Positions 36,651 to 47,773 of a stretch of DNA of 64,000 nt are shown here, piece by piece (position 1 is the stretch's first letter; every line of letters starts with the position of its first letter). The notes beneath the pieces were generated by a model, which saw only the letters and a program-made list of their open reading frames with translations, did no database searches and was not told the DNA's origin. The DNA lies in contig JANJXV010000004.1 of assembly GCA_024803745.1 (NCBI GenBank), forward strand, positions 52,084,358 through 52,148,357, in the 5' to 3' direction. The stretch is from Megascapheus bottae (lineage: Eukaryota; Chordata; Mammalia; Rodentia; Geomyidae). Position numbers and translations under genes: made by a program.

Positions 36651-37716
36651 ATTTTCCACAAGTGAGACTAGGGCTTTCTTGTTTTTATATGCTTCCTATG
36701 TGATTGTAATACACATCTAACCATCACTTTCATCTCTAGTATGCTCTGACATTTTAGAAAACTTTCAGTTTAGAACCTCAGCATGTGTTTTAAATGAATT
36801 CCAGGTAAAGAATTTCCAGAGTAAGGTGTTAGTGTTTGTTCTATCAGTTGCATTCATAATATGGGCTGACAAGGGGAAAAAACGGAAAAAATTAGTAGGG
36901 AAGGTAGACAGGCCATGCAAACGAGAGCTCAATTACAGAAGAGCTGTCTCCAGGAGACCAGAGTCATGCTCTTTAACATTCTAAGTGATTGGTTTGTGCA
37001 GTGAACCAAATGTGAGCAGTTCCAATGTTTGAAAACGTAATGACTTAAATAGAAATACTAATATACCCTTCAAGGTCACGAAATAACTTCTTGGCCTTAG
37101 GAAACATAACTCCAATAAGCTCCTGTAGGTTGATTTGACAGACCCTTTATAACCTTAAGATAAATCTTCCTCTTTTTTTCTATCTTATAATATGTTAATG
37201 TCACCTTTGGAATAAAATTGATTCATTTTTTTAAAACCATCTGTTTTTTCTAAACTTCTTTATTTGCAGAATCACTAAGAAGTTATTCAAATTTACCATA
37301 TTTTCTAACTGATAAAATTAGGCAAAGGATTGATGTACAAAAAGGTCATCAAAACAAGAGACTGTGCAAAAACTCAGAAGATGGTTCTTTGTTGCTAATG
37401 ATAACTTAAAATTTAATTTACAGTGAGTGGTAAAAATGTGGAATGTTAAAGAATTAGGTTTTATTCCTCAAATGTGTGTTTAAGAGTTTGCAAGCAAGAC
37501 TGTCTCTAAAAGTATTTGTGAAAGGGGGAAATGGTTAACAATAACCTCCTATAAATTTCAATTCCTACAGTTTATCTTTTCACTTTGAAGAAGAGGCTAT
37601 TGAGTTACATATATATGATATGCTCCCAGAATTGTGACTACTTCTGTATGTTACTCACCACCTCTACAATAAGGTATAGGTATATAAGAAAAACATAAAT
37701 CAAAACCAAAGCAGAT
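36651..37716. other. Unresolved DNA
   Basis: No recognised repeats. The 36820-37060 part is less AT-rich and free of repeats by eye. Confidence 0.4.
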
Positions 37717-37932
37717 GATGGGTGCCATGGCTCACACCTGAATCATATAGCTCAGAAGGCTGAAATCTGAGAATTGAGGATCAAAGCCAGCCCAGACACT
37801 GACGTCCATAAAACTCATAACTACTAGCAAACTAGAAGTGGGGCTGCTGCTCAAAGTGGTGGAGCTCTAGCCTTGAGCTGTAGAGCTCAAGGACAGTGTC
37901 CAGGCACACAGAGTTCAAGACACAGTTTATAT
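37717..37932 (+). mobile_element. B1-dID-like SINE
   Basis: GGGTGCCATGGCTCACACCTGA, GAAGGCTGAAATCTGAG, GATCAAAGCCAGCCCAGACA, then AGCTCTAGCCTTGAG and CAGAGTTCAAGACACAG. Confidence 0.88.
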
Positions 37933-37976
37933 AAAATCCAATTCCTTGTAACAGTTTGCTAAGTTGTGGTCACTCT

Positions 37977-37988
37977 CCCCCCCCCCCC
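37977..37988. repeat. Poly(C)12
   Basis: Uninterrupted run of twelve C. Confidence 0.95.
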
Positions 37989-38273
37989 ACAAGCCTATAA
38001 GATGTTGAACTGCCTTTTGAAAATTATCATTATAAAGGTGATAAAGAGAGATATTACAGTTATGTAAGTCACAGAGTATATATTTGCTTGGACAATTTCA
38101 CTCCTTTCTGACCTGAACTGCCTTTTTGAAGCAAATATCTGATAGTTCTGCTTGCCTTTCAAACATCAAATCTATTTTCAAATATGTCAGGAAAATAAGG
38201 TACAATAATGAGACTATAAGATAATTAATATACAGTCATAACTACAAAATTATCATAAATATATACATATATA

Positions 38274-38448
38274 TATTTGGCAGTCCTGAGGCTTGAACTC
38301 AGGGCCTGGACACTATCCTTAAGCTTTCTCAAGGCTAGTGCTCTATCACTTGAACCACAGCACCACTCCAGCATTTCTGTATATATGGTACCAAGGATTC
38401 AAACCCAGGGCTTCATGGTTGCTACCACTAGACTACACTCCTAGCTCT
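38274..38448 (-). mobile_element. IDL-Geo-like SINE
   Basis: GGCAGTCCTGAGGCTTGAAC and AGCTTTCTCAAGGCTAGTGC are the second unit and GGTACCAAGGATTCAAACCC is the head, all in complement. The left tail is an AT repeat. Slightly shortened in the head region. Confidence 0.9.
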
Positions 38449-38599
38449 GTCCTATATATTTATATATTCTAATTATGAATCAATTGGGATCTCAAATGAG
38501 TATGTTAAAAAACATTTCATAAAAGCATGTCAAAGAAAACAAATGTGAAAATATAGAGAAGAGTTCTAAACTAATAACAGAACACTATTTTTTATTTTA

Positions 38600-38725
38600 T
38601 TTATTTTTATTTTTTCACCAATTTAATAATTTTGAGAAAGAGTCTTGCTTTATAGTCTAGGCAAGCCTTAAACCTGGATATCTTGCCTTTGCTTCCAGAA
38701 TGCTACAATTACTGGTTTATGCATT
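38600..38725 (-). mobile_element. Diverged B1-like SINE
   Basis: GAGAAAGAGTCTTGCTTTATAG, CCTTAAACCTGGATATCTTGCC and TTCCAGAATGCTACAATTACTGG follow the antisense B1 order. Confidence 0.6.
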
Positions 38726-38849
38726 GTCCTAAAATCACTCTTAAAATAAATGAAAGAGGAAATAATTAAAGTACATGTGATAAAACAAGGTAAGTTATAG
38801 TTTTCCAGTAATGAAAAAATGAGTATAAATGTTCTCATGAATAAGCTAA

Positions 38850-40330
38850 CTGAAGTTACATCCTTATACATCACCCTACACCAGAATAAGTTTCAAATGG
38901 ATCAAAGATGATAGACAAAATACCCTAAAAATATTACGAGAAAGGGCAAGGGAAACTTACTCAATAAAGATGAATCACAAGAAATCAAAGAAGACCTGGA
39001 TAAATGAGTTTGCACCAAATATACAAATTTCTGCATGGCAAAGGATATAACTAGCAAGACAAATCAGAGAAGAGCTTCAAATCTAAAATATACCTGGAGC
39101 TCAAAAAATTATGCCTTCCCAAAATAAATCCTCAAGGAAACTATAATCCAATTAATAAATGGGCTAAAGACTTAAAGAGAGCATTATTCAAAGAAGAAAT
39201 AAGAATTGCTAACACATACATGAAAAAATGTTTAACATCTCTGGCCAAAAAAGAAATGCAAATCAAAACAACATTGAGATTCTACCTCACCCCAGTTAGA
39301 ATGGTCATTATGAAGCAAACTAAGCATAACAGATTCTGGAAGAGATGTGGCCAAAGGGAAAATTACTACACTGCTGGTGGGAATGTAAACTCAATCAACC
39401 ACTCTGGAAAGCAGTGTGGAAGTTCCTCAAGACTAAACGTAAACTTCCCTATGACCCAGCAATCCCTCTGCTGGGCATCTATCCTCTTGACCACAAATCA
39501 GTCACTAAAACTACCAGCATGACTATGCCCATGTTTTATCATAGCCAAGATATGTAATCGACTCAGATGCCCCTCAATGGATGAATGGATCAAGGAAATG
39601 TGGTATGTATACACAATGGAATTCTCTGCTTCCAGCAGAAAGAATGTCATTGAAAGAATGTCATTGATGCTTTTTTAAGAAATGGAAAGATTGGGAAAAA
39701 CATTATGCTAAGTGAAGTAAGGCAAACCCAAAGAAACATAGGCTGCGTGGTTTCCTTCAAATGTAATAATTAGAATATGCCTGTAAATCCACAGGTAAAC
39801 ACAGTGGATAGTAAAAGGCAAATAATTACACCTGGATGTGATTTAAATAACAGTCTAAACGTTCGTACAGTGAAAACAAAGGAGATTATTCTTAGGAGAT
39901 CATAGCTCAAGAGCTATGTGCATATGATCATATAAAAAGCTGCTTATCAAAAATGAACTCCAGGAAATGAAAGAAGGTTTCTATTGCACTCGTTGGAGTT
40001 TTTTTTCTTTTCTTTCACATTTTATTATTTAGTTTATTCTATTCAGTCTCTTTTTATGATTTCTGTAACCTTTGACTTGAATATAAGTTTCTCTGATGTG
40101 GGCATGGAAGGGAAATCACAGAAACAGTAGGAAAAAGGGTGAATCAATTCAGCAGTGAAATGTACTCTACATTCTATTGGAAATGAACTTTACAACTTGG
40201 TGGGGAGGGAAAAGATTGGGAAAGAGTATGGGAAGGGGGCGACACCATTCAAAAGGAAATTACTCATTACCCGAATCATGTGACTGCACATCACCTTTAC
40301 AATAAAATTATATATATATACGTATATATA
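38850..40330 (+). mobile_element. L1 3' end with ORF2 remnant
   Basis: About 1.5 kb of sense L1. ORF2 sequence begins CACCAGAATAAGTTTCAAATGGATCAAAGATG and continues through the region GRKKYEE-type (38990-39200) to the Cys-rich C-terminus (39345-39557: CWWECKLNQPLWKAVWKFL, then LPYDPAIPLLGIYP). Two frames (39220 and 39345) carry parts of it because of small indels near 39350-39440. A local duplication of GAAAGAATGTCATTGA occurs at 39640-39667. The 3' UTR has a purine block and ends CTTTACAATAAAATTATATATA. Confidence 0.93.
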
Positions 40331-41451
40331 AAGGTAAAACTGACTATATTATCTTATAAATGAGCTGACCCTTGTTCAAAACTATATTTTCAAAACAATT
40401 GAATAACTTCTGGTATAGAGTACCAATGAAGTGCCACCAGAAACATGCTTCCTGTCTTGGACCACACGCCTAACGTTGCTAATTAAAAATACATGGAGAC
40501 AGTATCTTTCTTAGATAAAGGAGAATACAGCATGTGTAGGGAAAACAACAGCAATAAAACATCATATGGAAGTTATGAGGTAAATTACTATGAATATTTC
40601 TATAAAACCATATCATAAATAATCTAAATAAATTCAATACATAGACTCTATGACACGTATGTCTTAACTTATAGCATAAGAAAACACATTTTTAAATATA
40701 ACAAGTATTAAATGGTTTTGGAAAGATCTTCAAAAGTATTGCTTCATTAATTTCAGAATATTTGTACCTAAGTATGTAAAGGACCTCTATACCTCCTATA
40801 GTTTGGCAAATAGTCCTACTACTTTAACTAAAACTTTATTTAAAAAGCAAGAATTATTTGAAATTTACATATTAAAATGCACCAAAATTACTGGCAAAAT
40901 ATGTATATTAGTATGAAATGGATACCAATCCTTTCATAATTAAGCTAACAGGTCTTCATAAGCTTCTTTGTTAAGTAACAACTCTTTATGCAACTACTTA
41001 CCAATAATAAATTTATTTTAACTCTAGTTTGTTTTAAAAGTTTTGTTTTAGCTTAAATTTCTCATTTTGCATATTTTAGCTGGCATAATCCTTAATGATT
41101 TTAAGTGAATCCCTCAGTTTGGCACAGCCCAATCCAAACCTTAAATCCAACAGGTAGAATCTGTCTTAAAATTTGTTAATGAGAATATGAATGAGTTATC
41201 TGTTCCTAAGTCAGTATTTAGAAAATATTTTCTTAGTAACATGCACATCACATTTCTATTTACTGGCTTACTTATTTTTGGTGTTAACTCTACCACTTGA
41301 ACTCGGGACCGGTACTTTTTCTTTCAAGGCTGAGATAATCGCAAGATTTGGCAACGTGTTCGGGCCATTTGAAAATGATTCTGGCACTGGTAATTTTCAG
41401 TGTTTCTATCTTTATACGAGGCACTTCAAACATTGAAAATAAAAGAGTGAA
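40331..41451. other. Unresolved AT-rich DNA
   Basis: No confident feature. A short ID-like scrap (CTACCACTTGAACTCGGGACC, 41291-41311) is the only repeat hint. Confidence 0.35.
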
Positions 41452-41695
41452 GTAAGATGCCAGAGCTCACGCCTGTAATCCCAGCTACACAAGAGGCCAA
41501 AGTCTGAGGATCATGGTTCAAAGCCAGCACTGGCAGGAAAGTCTGTGAGACTCATCTTTGGTTAGCAACCAAAAATCCAGAAATGAATCTGTAGCTCAAA
41601 TAGTAGAGCACTAGTCTTGAGAATAAAAGCTCACAAATCATGTTCAGGCCCTGAGATCCATCTGCAAGACCATCAGCACAGAAACAAACAAATGG
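41452..41695 (+). mobile_element. B1-dID-like SINE
   Basis: GATGCCAGAGCTCACGCCTGTAATCCC head, GGTTCAAAGCCAGCACTGGC, then TGTAGCTCAAATAGTAGAGCACTAGTCTTGAG and a CAAACAAA tail. Confidence 0.9.
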
Positions 41696-41817
41696 ATTAA
41701 TATATTAACTCTGGTTTGTGTGAAGCTCAAGGTAAATTCATCTTACTTTTCTACTGCTTATAAAAGGTATATTACATCCACATATTTCAATTTACTTGCT
41801 CATTTTTGTGTAAAGAA

Positions 41818-42037
41818 ATCAATTATTGTTTACTGAGTAATGAATATTGAATCTGTTCTAAACCACATTCTTCAAAATTCATCTTACTTCTGTGTTTATG
41901 ATAAAGTATTCAAACTCTTACTGTGTATTTTCTGTGAGACAATCCCTTAAAAGTTACTCTCGCGAATGCTATTAAGACATTCATTCATTTGTGGATTTTT
42001 GGAAACACAAATCTCAAAATTAAGAATAATGTAATGA
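41818..42037 (+). repeat. Direct repeat, copy A (with copy B at 43976-44337)
   Basis: Shares ordered identity with copy B, for example GTGTTTATGATAAAGT, CAAACTCTTACTGTGTAT, AAAAGTTACT, GAATGCT and AGACATTCATTCAT. I estimate about 80% identity by eye. Copy A lacks the L1 stub present in copy B. See findings for a possible origin as a very long target-site duplication. Confidence 0.8.
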
Positions 42038-42899
42038 GAAGAAGAGATTAAAATGGCAGAAAAGCATATGAGAAAATGTTCATCATCTATGGTCATAAGG
42101 AAATGCAAATAAAAACCCTAAGATACCACCTTACCCCAACAAGAATGGCCAAGATTTTGAACTCAGACAATGACAGTTGCTGGCGGGGTTGTGGAGAAAA
42201 AGGAACCCTACTGCACTGCTGATGAGAATGCAAACTAGTTCAGCCACTCTGGAAAGCAGTGTGGAGGTTTCTAAAGAACTGAAAATTGACCTTCCCTACG
42301 ATCCCACCATACCACTTCTGGGCATCTATCCTGAACATCAAGACCCAAGATATTGTAAGGACACCTGCTCAGCCATGTTCATCGCTGCACTATTCACAAT
42401 AGCCAGGCGATGGAAACAATCCAGATGCCCTACTGCAGATGAATGGATACAGAAAATGTGGTATATATACACAATGGAATTCTACATAGCCAACAGACAA
42501 GATAAAATAATGGCATTCACAGGGAAGTGGATGAATCTAGAGTGAATCATGTTGAGTGAGACAAGTCAAGACCTAAAGATCAAAAGGAGCATGGTATCCT
42601 TAATTTGTGGCTACTAAATCCAAAGAGTACAAGAGCGAGGACTCAATAACTGCATACCCAAAGCTATGGACATGGTAATGGAAATATAAACATAACTATA
42701 TAGACATAAAAACCTATGACTCTATAGATATAATATTTTATTTCATAAATTAATATGTTTCTATGACATACAAACCCTTAGCCTAGTTGCGATTAAGTTC
42801 TAAATACTAAGTCCCAGTGATTGGAAATAGAGATTCCCTCCTTGATCACATCATTTAAAATATGATGTAAAACTCAACGTTAATAAATTCTTTAAAAAA
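42038..42899 (+). mobile_element. L1 3' end (second lineage) with TSD
   Basis: The frame 42177-42545 has a frameshifted start but then LPYDPTIPLLGIYPEHQDP and QDKIMAFTGKWMNLE, the ORF2 C-terminus of the same lineage as 22575-23763. The 3' UTR (42600-42890) ends in TAATAAATTCTTTAAAAAAA. AAGAATAATGTAATGA (42022-42037) and AAGAATAATATAATGA (42900-42915) flank it as a 16-bp target duplication with one mismatch. Confidence 0.93.
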
Positions 42900-42915
42900 A
42901 AGAATAATATAATGA

Positions 42916-43975
42916 AATGCTAAGACTTGTGATACATCCCTGGCCATGAAGGAAATGAAAATTAAATCAACCCTGAGATTCTATCCTACCACTATTACAT
43001 AGGCTAACATCATGGATTCAATTACCAACAAATGTTGGCTGGGATGTGGAGGGGACATAAAAACTCTATTTCATTGTTGTGGGAATATAAACAAGTAGAA
43101 CCACTCTGGGTAGCAGTCTGGAGTTTCCTAGGAAAAAACTAAACATAAATCTTCTTCTTGCAGCCTAACCATACTGCACCTGAGCCTCTATCCAGAACAT
43201 CACAAGCCAGGATATGGTAAAGATACACATTCATATTTACTGCTGCACTATTCACTATTCACGAAAGCCAAGGTATGGAAACAGCCTAGATGCCCTACAA
43301 CAGATGAGAAGATCTATAAAACACAAGGGTATTTTACAGCCATTAGAAAGAATATTATTATGTAATTTGCAGGGAAATTGGTGGGCCTAGAACAAATCAT
43401 GTTCAGTGTGGAAAACCAAGCTCAGAGAGAAAACAATGCATGTTTTCTCTCATATGTGGAAGATACATATAAAATACACTGAAATATGATAAATTATACA
43501 CTACTGTATTTAGCCACACAAGATGAGACCAGAGGAAGAAACTCTTAGGGGAAAAACACTATACATTATGTAGAAAATGAAGGAGATACAATTTGTGGTT
43601 GGGGACTACAGGAAAAATTGAGAGAAAACAAAGGAAGGGATGGCATTTTTCCAAAAGGAAATGTACTCATTTCCTGACTTACATAACCTTTTTATTTATG
43701 TATATACTTATGTATTTATTTTAGTCAGTTGTGGGTCTTGATCTCTGGGCCTCCGCACTGTCCTTTAGCTCTTCAGCTCCAGGCTATCGCCCTACCCCTT
43801 GAGCCACACACCACTACCGGTTTTCTAGTGGTGATTTGTAGGTGAGAGTCTCATGGACTTTAATTCCTGGACTGGCTTTGAATCACTATCTTCATATCTC
43901 AGCCTCCTAAGTATCTAGGATTACAGGAGTGAGCCACCATGCCCAGCTTAATAACTTTTATAATTACAAAAAAAT
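42916..43975 (+). mobile_element. Older L1 3' end, carrying an antisense SINE
   Basis: AATGCTAAGACTTGTGATACATCCCTGGCC matches the start of the ORF2 C-terminal module. TGTTGGCTGGGATGTGGAGG and ATTGTTGTGGGAATATAAAC are the decayed Cys-rich region. The 3' UTR includes CCAAAAGGAAATGTACTCATTTCCTGACTTACATAACC. A SINE (43695-43949) is inserted just before the L1 A-tail. No open frame survives. Confidence 0.88.
43695..43949 (-). mobile_element. B1-dID-like SINE inserted in L1 tail
   Basis: GTCAGTTGTGGGTCTTGATC ... TATCTAGGATTACAGGAGTGAGCCACCATGCCCAGC is a full antisense composite. ATAACCTTTTTAT to the left and ATAACTTTTAT to the right look like a slightly decayed target duplication. Confidence 0.92.
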
Positions 43976-44337
43976 ATTATTACTGTTTGAAGAGAAATGA
44001 ATATTGTCTCAAGTCTGTTCTAAATCACATTCTTTAGCATCCATTTTCTGTGTTTATGATAAAGTGCTCAAACTCTTACTGTGTATATTCTATGAGATAA
44101 TAAACTAAAAGTTACTTTTATGAATGCTTTACAACTTAGCAGGGGGGTAGAGGGAAAAGAAAATGGGAGAAAAATAAAGGGGAAACAAATGTTCAACAAG
44201 AAATGTGCTCACTACCTTATGTATATAACTGTAGCCCTTCTGTACATCACCTTGACAATAAAATTGAAATTACAGAAGACATTCATTCATGGATCTTTTG
44301 CAGAAAGAATCTTAAAATTAACAATATTATAATGGAC
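43976..44337 (+). repeat. Direct repeat, copy B, interrupted
   Basis: Partner of copy A at 41818-42037. The repeat is split at 44128/44274 by a 145-bp L1 3' stub that copy A does not have. Confidence 0.8.
44129..44273 (+). mobile_element. L1 3'-end stub
   Basis: TTACAACTTAGCAGGGGGGTAGAGGG through CTGTACATCACCTTGACAATAAAATTGAAATTAC matches the last 145 bp of the L1 at 40190-40310. It is absent from copy A, so it entered after the duplication. Confidence 0.8.
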
Positions 44338-44404
44338 TTTTTAGAAATCAGCATAGCCAATTCCCAGTAGCTGGTTACTCCAGTAGAGCAGAAGCAATGA
44401 TTCA

Positions 44405-45812
44405 CAAAGTCTTTCCATTTCTTTACAAATGGGCCAATGTCATTCTTTCTGATGGCAGCATAGAATTCCATTTTCTGTAAATATGGCATCTTCTTGATCC
44501 AATCATCTACTGAGGGGCATCTGGATTGCTTCCAGATCTTTGGTATGGTAAATAGTGCTGCAATGAACATCATGCTAGTGGCTTTAGTATGTCCTTATTT
44601 CTGGACATTTGGGTAAATGCAGAGCTCTGTTTAGTCTTTTGAGGAATTGCCATACTGCTTTCCATAGTAGAAGAACAAGTTTACACACTGACAAGCATTT
44701 TAGTAGCAATCCCTCCAGGCCATATCCCTGCCAGCATCTGTTATTAGATTTCTTGATCATGGCCATTCTTACTGGGGTGAGGTGGAATCTCAAAGTTGTT
44801 TTGATTTGCATTTCTTGTTTGTCCACAGATGTTGAGCATTTCTTTGTGTGTCTATAGGTCATTCTTATTTCTTCTTCAGAGAAGTCTCTAAGTCTTTAGC
44901 CCACCTTTTAAAGGGATGGTTGTTTCTTTGAAGACTTGTTTTGGAGAGATTCAATTTTTTAGCTGTAGATATGTTTTAGATATGAAGCCCTTGTCTATTG
45001 TATGGCTAATGAAGACCTTCTCCTACTTTGTTGGCTTTCTATTTAACTAACTAGCTATGTCATTTGCCATACAGAAGCTCTACAGTTTAATGTAGTCCCA
45101 TTTGTCCAAACTTTCTTTAATTTGTTGTGTTTCTGGGTCTTTATTAAGAAAATTTCAACCTGTGTCAAGGAGACCTAGTGGATCTCTTATTCCTACCTGT
45201 AAAGTTTTCAGGGAATCTGCTTTTACCTTGAGGTCTTTGATCCATTTGGAGTTAATCCTGGTTCAGGGTGACATAGAAGGATCCAACTTTAGTTTTCTAT
45301 AGGTGCTTAACCAGTTCTGCCAGCACTACTTGGTGAAGTGGCTGACTTTCTTCCATGTTATTTTTTGTCTCCCTTATCAATGATTAGGTGGCCATAGGTC
45401 TATGGGTTGTTTTCTGGGTAGCCTCAAAGAAAATAAAGTACTTAGGAATTAACTAAGAATATAAAGGCACTTTATGATGAAAACCTTAAAAACCTGAAAA
45501 AGGAAATTAAAGCAGAACTGAAGAAATAGAAAAACCTCCCATGTTCCAGGATTGGAAGAATTAACGTCATGAAAATGGCAATCTTGCCAAGGGCTATCCA
45601 CAAATTCAATGCAATACACATCAACATCCCAATCTCATTCTTTAAAGAAATAGAAGAGGCAATCCAAAATTTCATAAGGAATAATAAATGACACTGTATA
45701 GCAAAAACAATCCTTAGTAAAAAGAACAGCACTGAAGGAATATCAATACCAAGCTTTAGACTCTATTACAGAGCTATAGTAACCAGAACAACTTGGTACT
45801 GGCACAAGAGCA
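44405..45812 (-). mobile_element. L1 with 5' inversion (twin-priming type)
   Basis: 44405-45420 is antisense ORF2 3' sequence. The minus-strand frames 44283-44573 and 44584-44862 give MMFIAALFTIPKIWKQSRCP and CWQGYGLEGLLLKC, a degraded Cys-rich motif. It runs back to the complement of CCATAGACCTATGGCCACC. From 45427 to 45812 the orientation flips: sense ORF2 (AATATAAAGGCACTTTATGATG ... TTGGTACTGGCACAAGAGCAG) covers exactly the part of ORF2 that should precede the antisense part. The 3' UTR and A-tail are missing on the left, where sequence at 44338-44404 is not L1. Confidence 0.88.
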
Positions 45813-46084
45813 GTCCTGAGGAAAATTTGTTTTGACTCTCAATTTGTAGCTAATTTTTGACAGCTTTTCACATCTTAGTGTAACTCTCAAATTCTCTTTT
45901 TGGTTCAGTGGTAGAGAAGAATCATATTTCACTTAGATTTCTTCAGTCAATGTATAAAAATCATGTTGCACATAAGACTAGTAATCCTCAATAGTGTGAA
46001 AAATGCTATTTTGTGATCATATGTGCCTGCAAATTCAAGTTTATATTGATGACCAAGTTATTCTGTCTCTTTCTCTCTCCATGT
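45813..46084. other. Unresolved DNA
   Basis: Nothing recognised. Confidence 0.4.
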
Positions 46085-46375
46085 GTTTGTGTGTGTGTAT
46101 GTGTATGTATGTGTGTGCATGTACACACACATGTGTGTGTATGCCTTTCCTAGGACTTGAACTTGGAGCTTGTCTTCTGTCTCTGAGCTTTTTGCTCAAG
46201 GCTAGCAATGTACCATTTGAGCCAAAGCTTCACTTCCTATTTTTTGGAAATTCATTAGAGAGAAAAGTCTCATCAACTTTCCTGCCCTGGCTGGCTTTGA
46301 ACCATCAACCTCAGATTTCAGTTTACTGCTTAGATAGAACTTCAGGTGTGAGCAATTGGTGCCCTTCTGGTTGAC
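46085..46375 (-). mobile_element. B1-dID-like SINE with (TG/CA)n tail
   Basis: TAGGACTTGAACTTGGAGCT, GAGCTTTTTGCTCAAGGCTAGC, CTGCCCTGGCTGGCTTTGAACC and CTTCAGGTGTGAGCAATTGG are in antisense order. GT/CA-rich DNA at 46085-46140 is the expanded tail. Confidence 0.9.
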
Positions 46376-47302
46376 AAATTTTAAGAGAGGACAGTCATGA
46401 AAGGCTTACTGCCTCAAAGAGAAAGAAAATATACAGTGTATACATGCTTGCCTTTTTCAAAAAGTTATAAATGCCACCCAATTCATAATGGGAAAGAGCT
46501 CTACTGTCCTGTCCACCACAGAGCTGGGTTAGTATATGAAGGGAATGAGTTCTACATTTTTACATTTAATTTATATAGCATATAGCAAAATAAGATTTCC
46601 AGTCATAACCTTAGTTTGTAAAGGTCTTTGTAACCCAATAACTTTTTAGTTGCCACTTTTTCCTCACTGAATACGATTTACATTGGATGTACTCCCATCT
46701 CATCCTCTAAGTGCCTGATAAAATTTCATTCCAATTCTTCTTCTTCTCCCCCTTTCTAAGACTATTTTTTCCTACCCCACCCCAAAAGTACTTTAATCAT
46801 ATACTCTACTTGCCATCCCCAGTTCCTCGATTCTCTACTAGATTTTTTATAAGATGTGGGCTTATTTGTATATCTTTACTAGAGGAATATCTGCATCATT
46901 GGAACAAATTCTTTGTGTGAGACCTTGTCCTTCTCAGTAGAATTGTTCCTTGTTTGTGGAGACTTGTTTCAGAACACCGCAGATAACAGATTCTGAGGGT
47001 GCTCCAGGCTCCCATATACTAATGTAGTATTTGCACAAAGCCCAAAGGCATCCTTTTATTTATGTTCAATGTTCTCTAGGCTATGTATAATGTAGCATAC
47101 ATTCTATGTTTATAATTGTACTCTATTGCTAAGAGAGGAATGGCTAGAAGAATGCTTCATTAACTAATAATGATATAATCTTTTATTTGGGCCTACAGTT
47201 TTGACTGATTCTGCAGATGAAGAGCCCCTGAATATAAGAGACCAATTATAAGTAGCCAATACCTTCCAATAATATTATTTAAGAATCTTAAATTTTCTCT
47301 CA
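46376..47302. other. Unresolved DNA
   Basis: C/T-rich sequence at 46690-46830 has the texture of ancient antisense L1 3' UTR but cannot be assigned. No coding signal. Confidence 0.35.
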
Positions 47303-47545
47303 GCCTCATTTTATTGTAGGTCGTAGGGCTTGAACTATGGGCCTGAGCTCTGTCCCTGAACTCTTCAGCTCAAGGCTACCTCCCTACCTCTTGAACCACA
47401 GCTCTACTTCCCCATTTTTTAGTGATTAATTGGAGACAAGAGTCTCGAGGACTTTAGTGCTGGGGCTGGCTTTGAACCACAGTCCTTCAGATCTCAGCCT
47501 TCTGAGTAGCTAAGATTACAGGCATGAGCCACAGTGCCCAGCCAG
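47303..47545 (-). mobile_element. B1-dID-like SINE
   Basis: GTCGTAGGGCTTGAACTATG, CTCTTCAGCTCAAGGCTACC, TTAATTGGAGACAAGAGTCTCG and AGTAGCTAAGATTACAGGCATGAGCC appear in order. Full length. Confidence 0.95.
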
Positions 47546-47580
47546 CTTCATTTAAAAAAAAAGTTTAAAATGGACAAGTG

Positions 47581-47759
47581 GGGCCAGGAGTTTGGTATAG
47601 TGTTAGAGTGCTTGCTTAACATGCACAAAGACCTGGATTGATTCCTCTGTACCACATACATAGACAAAGTTGGAAATGGTGCTGTGAGTCAAGTGGTAGA
47701 GCTCTAGCCTTGAGAAAGCCCAAAGACAGGCCCTGCATTCAAATCCCAGGACTGTCAAA
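47581..47759 (+). mobile_element. IDL-Geo-like SINE with 14-bp TSD
   Basis: GGGCCAGGAGTTTGGTATAG head to CAAATCCCAGGACTGTCAAAA. AAAATGGACAAGTG (47567-47580) and AAAATGGAAAAGTG (47760-47773) form a target duplication with one mismatch. The second unit has a small internal deletion (CAAAGACAGGCCCTG). Confidence 0.95.
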
Positions 47760-47773
47760 AAAATGGAAAAGTG

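Noticed and set aside
46003..46374. 123-codon plus-strand frame
   Set aside because: It reads through a (TG/CA) array and the antisense of a B1-dID SINE.
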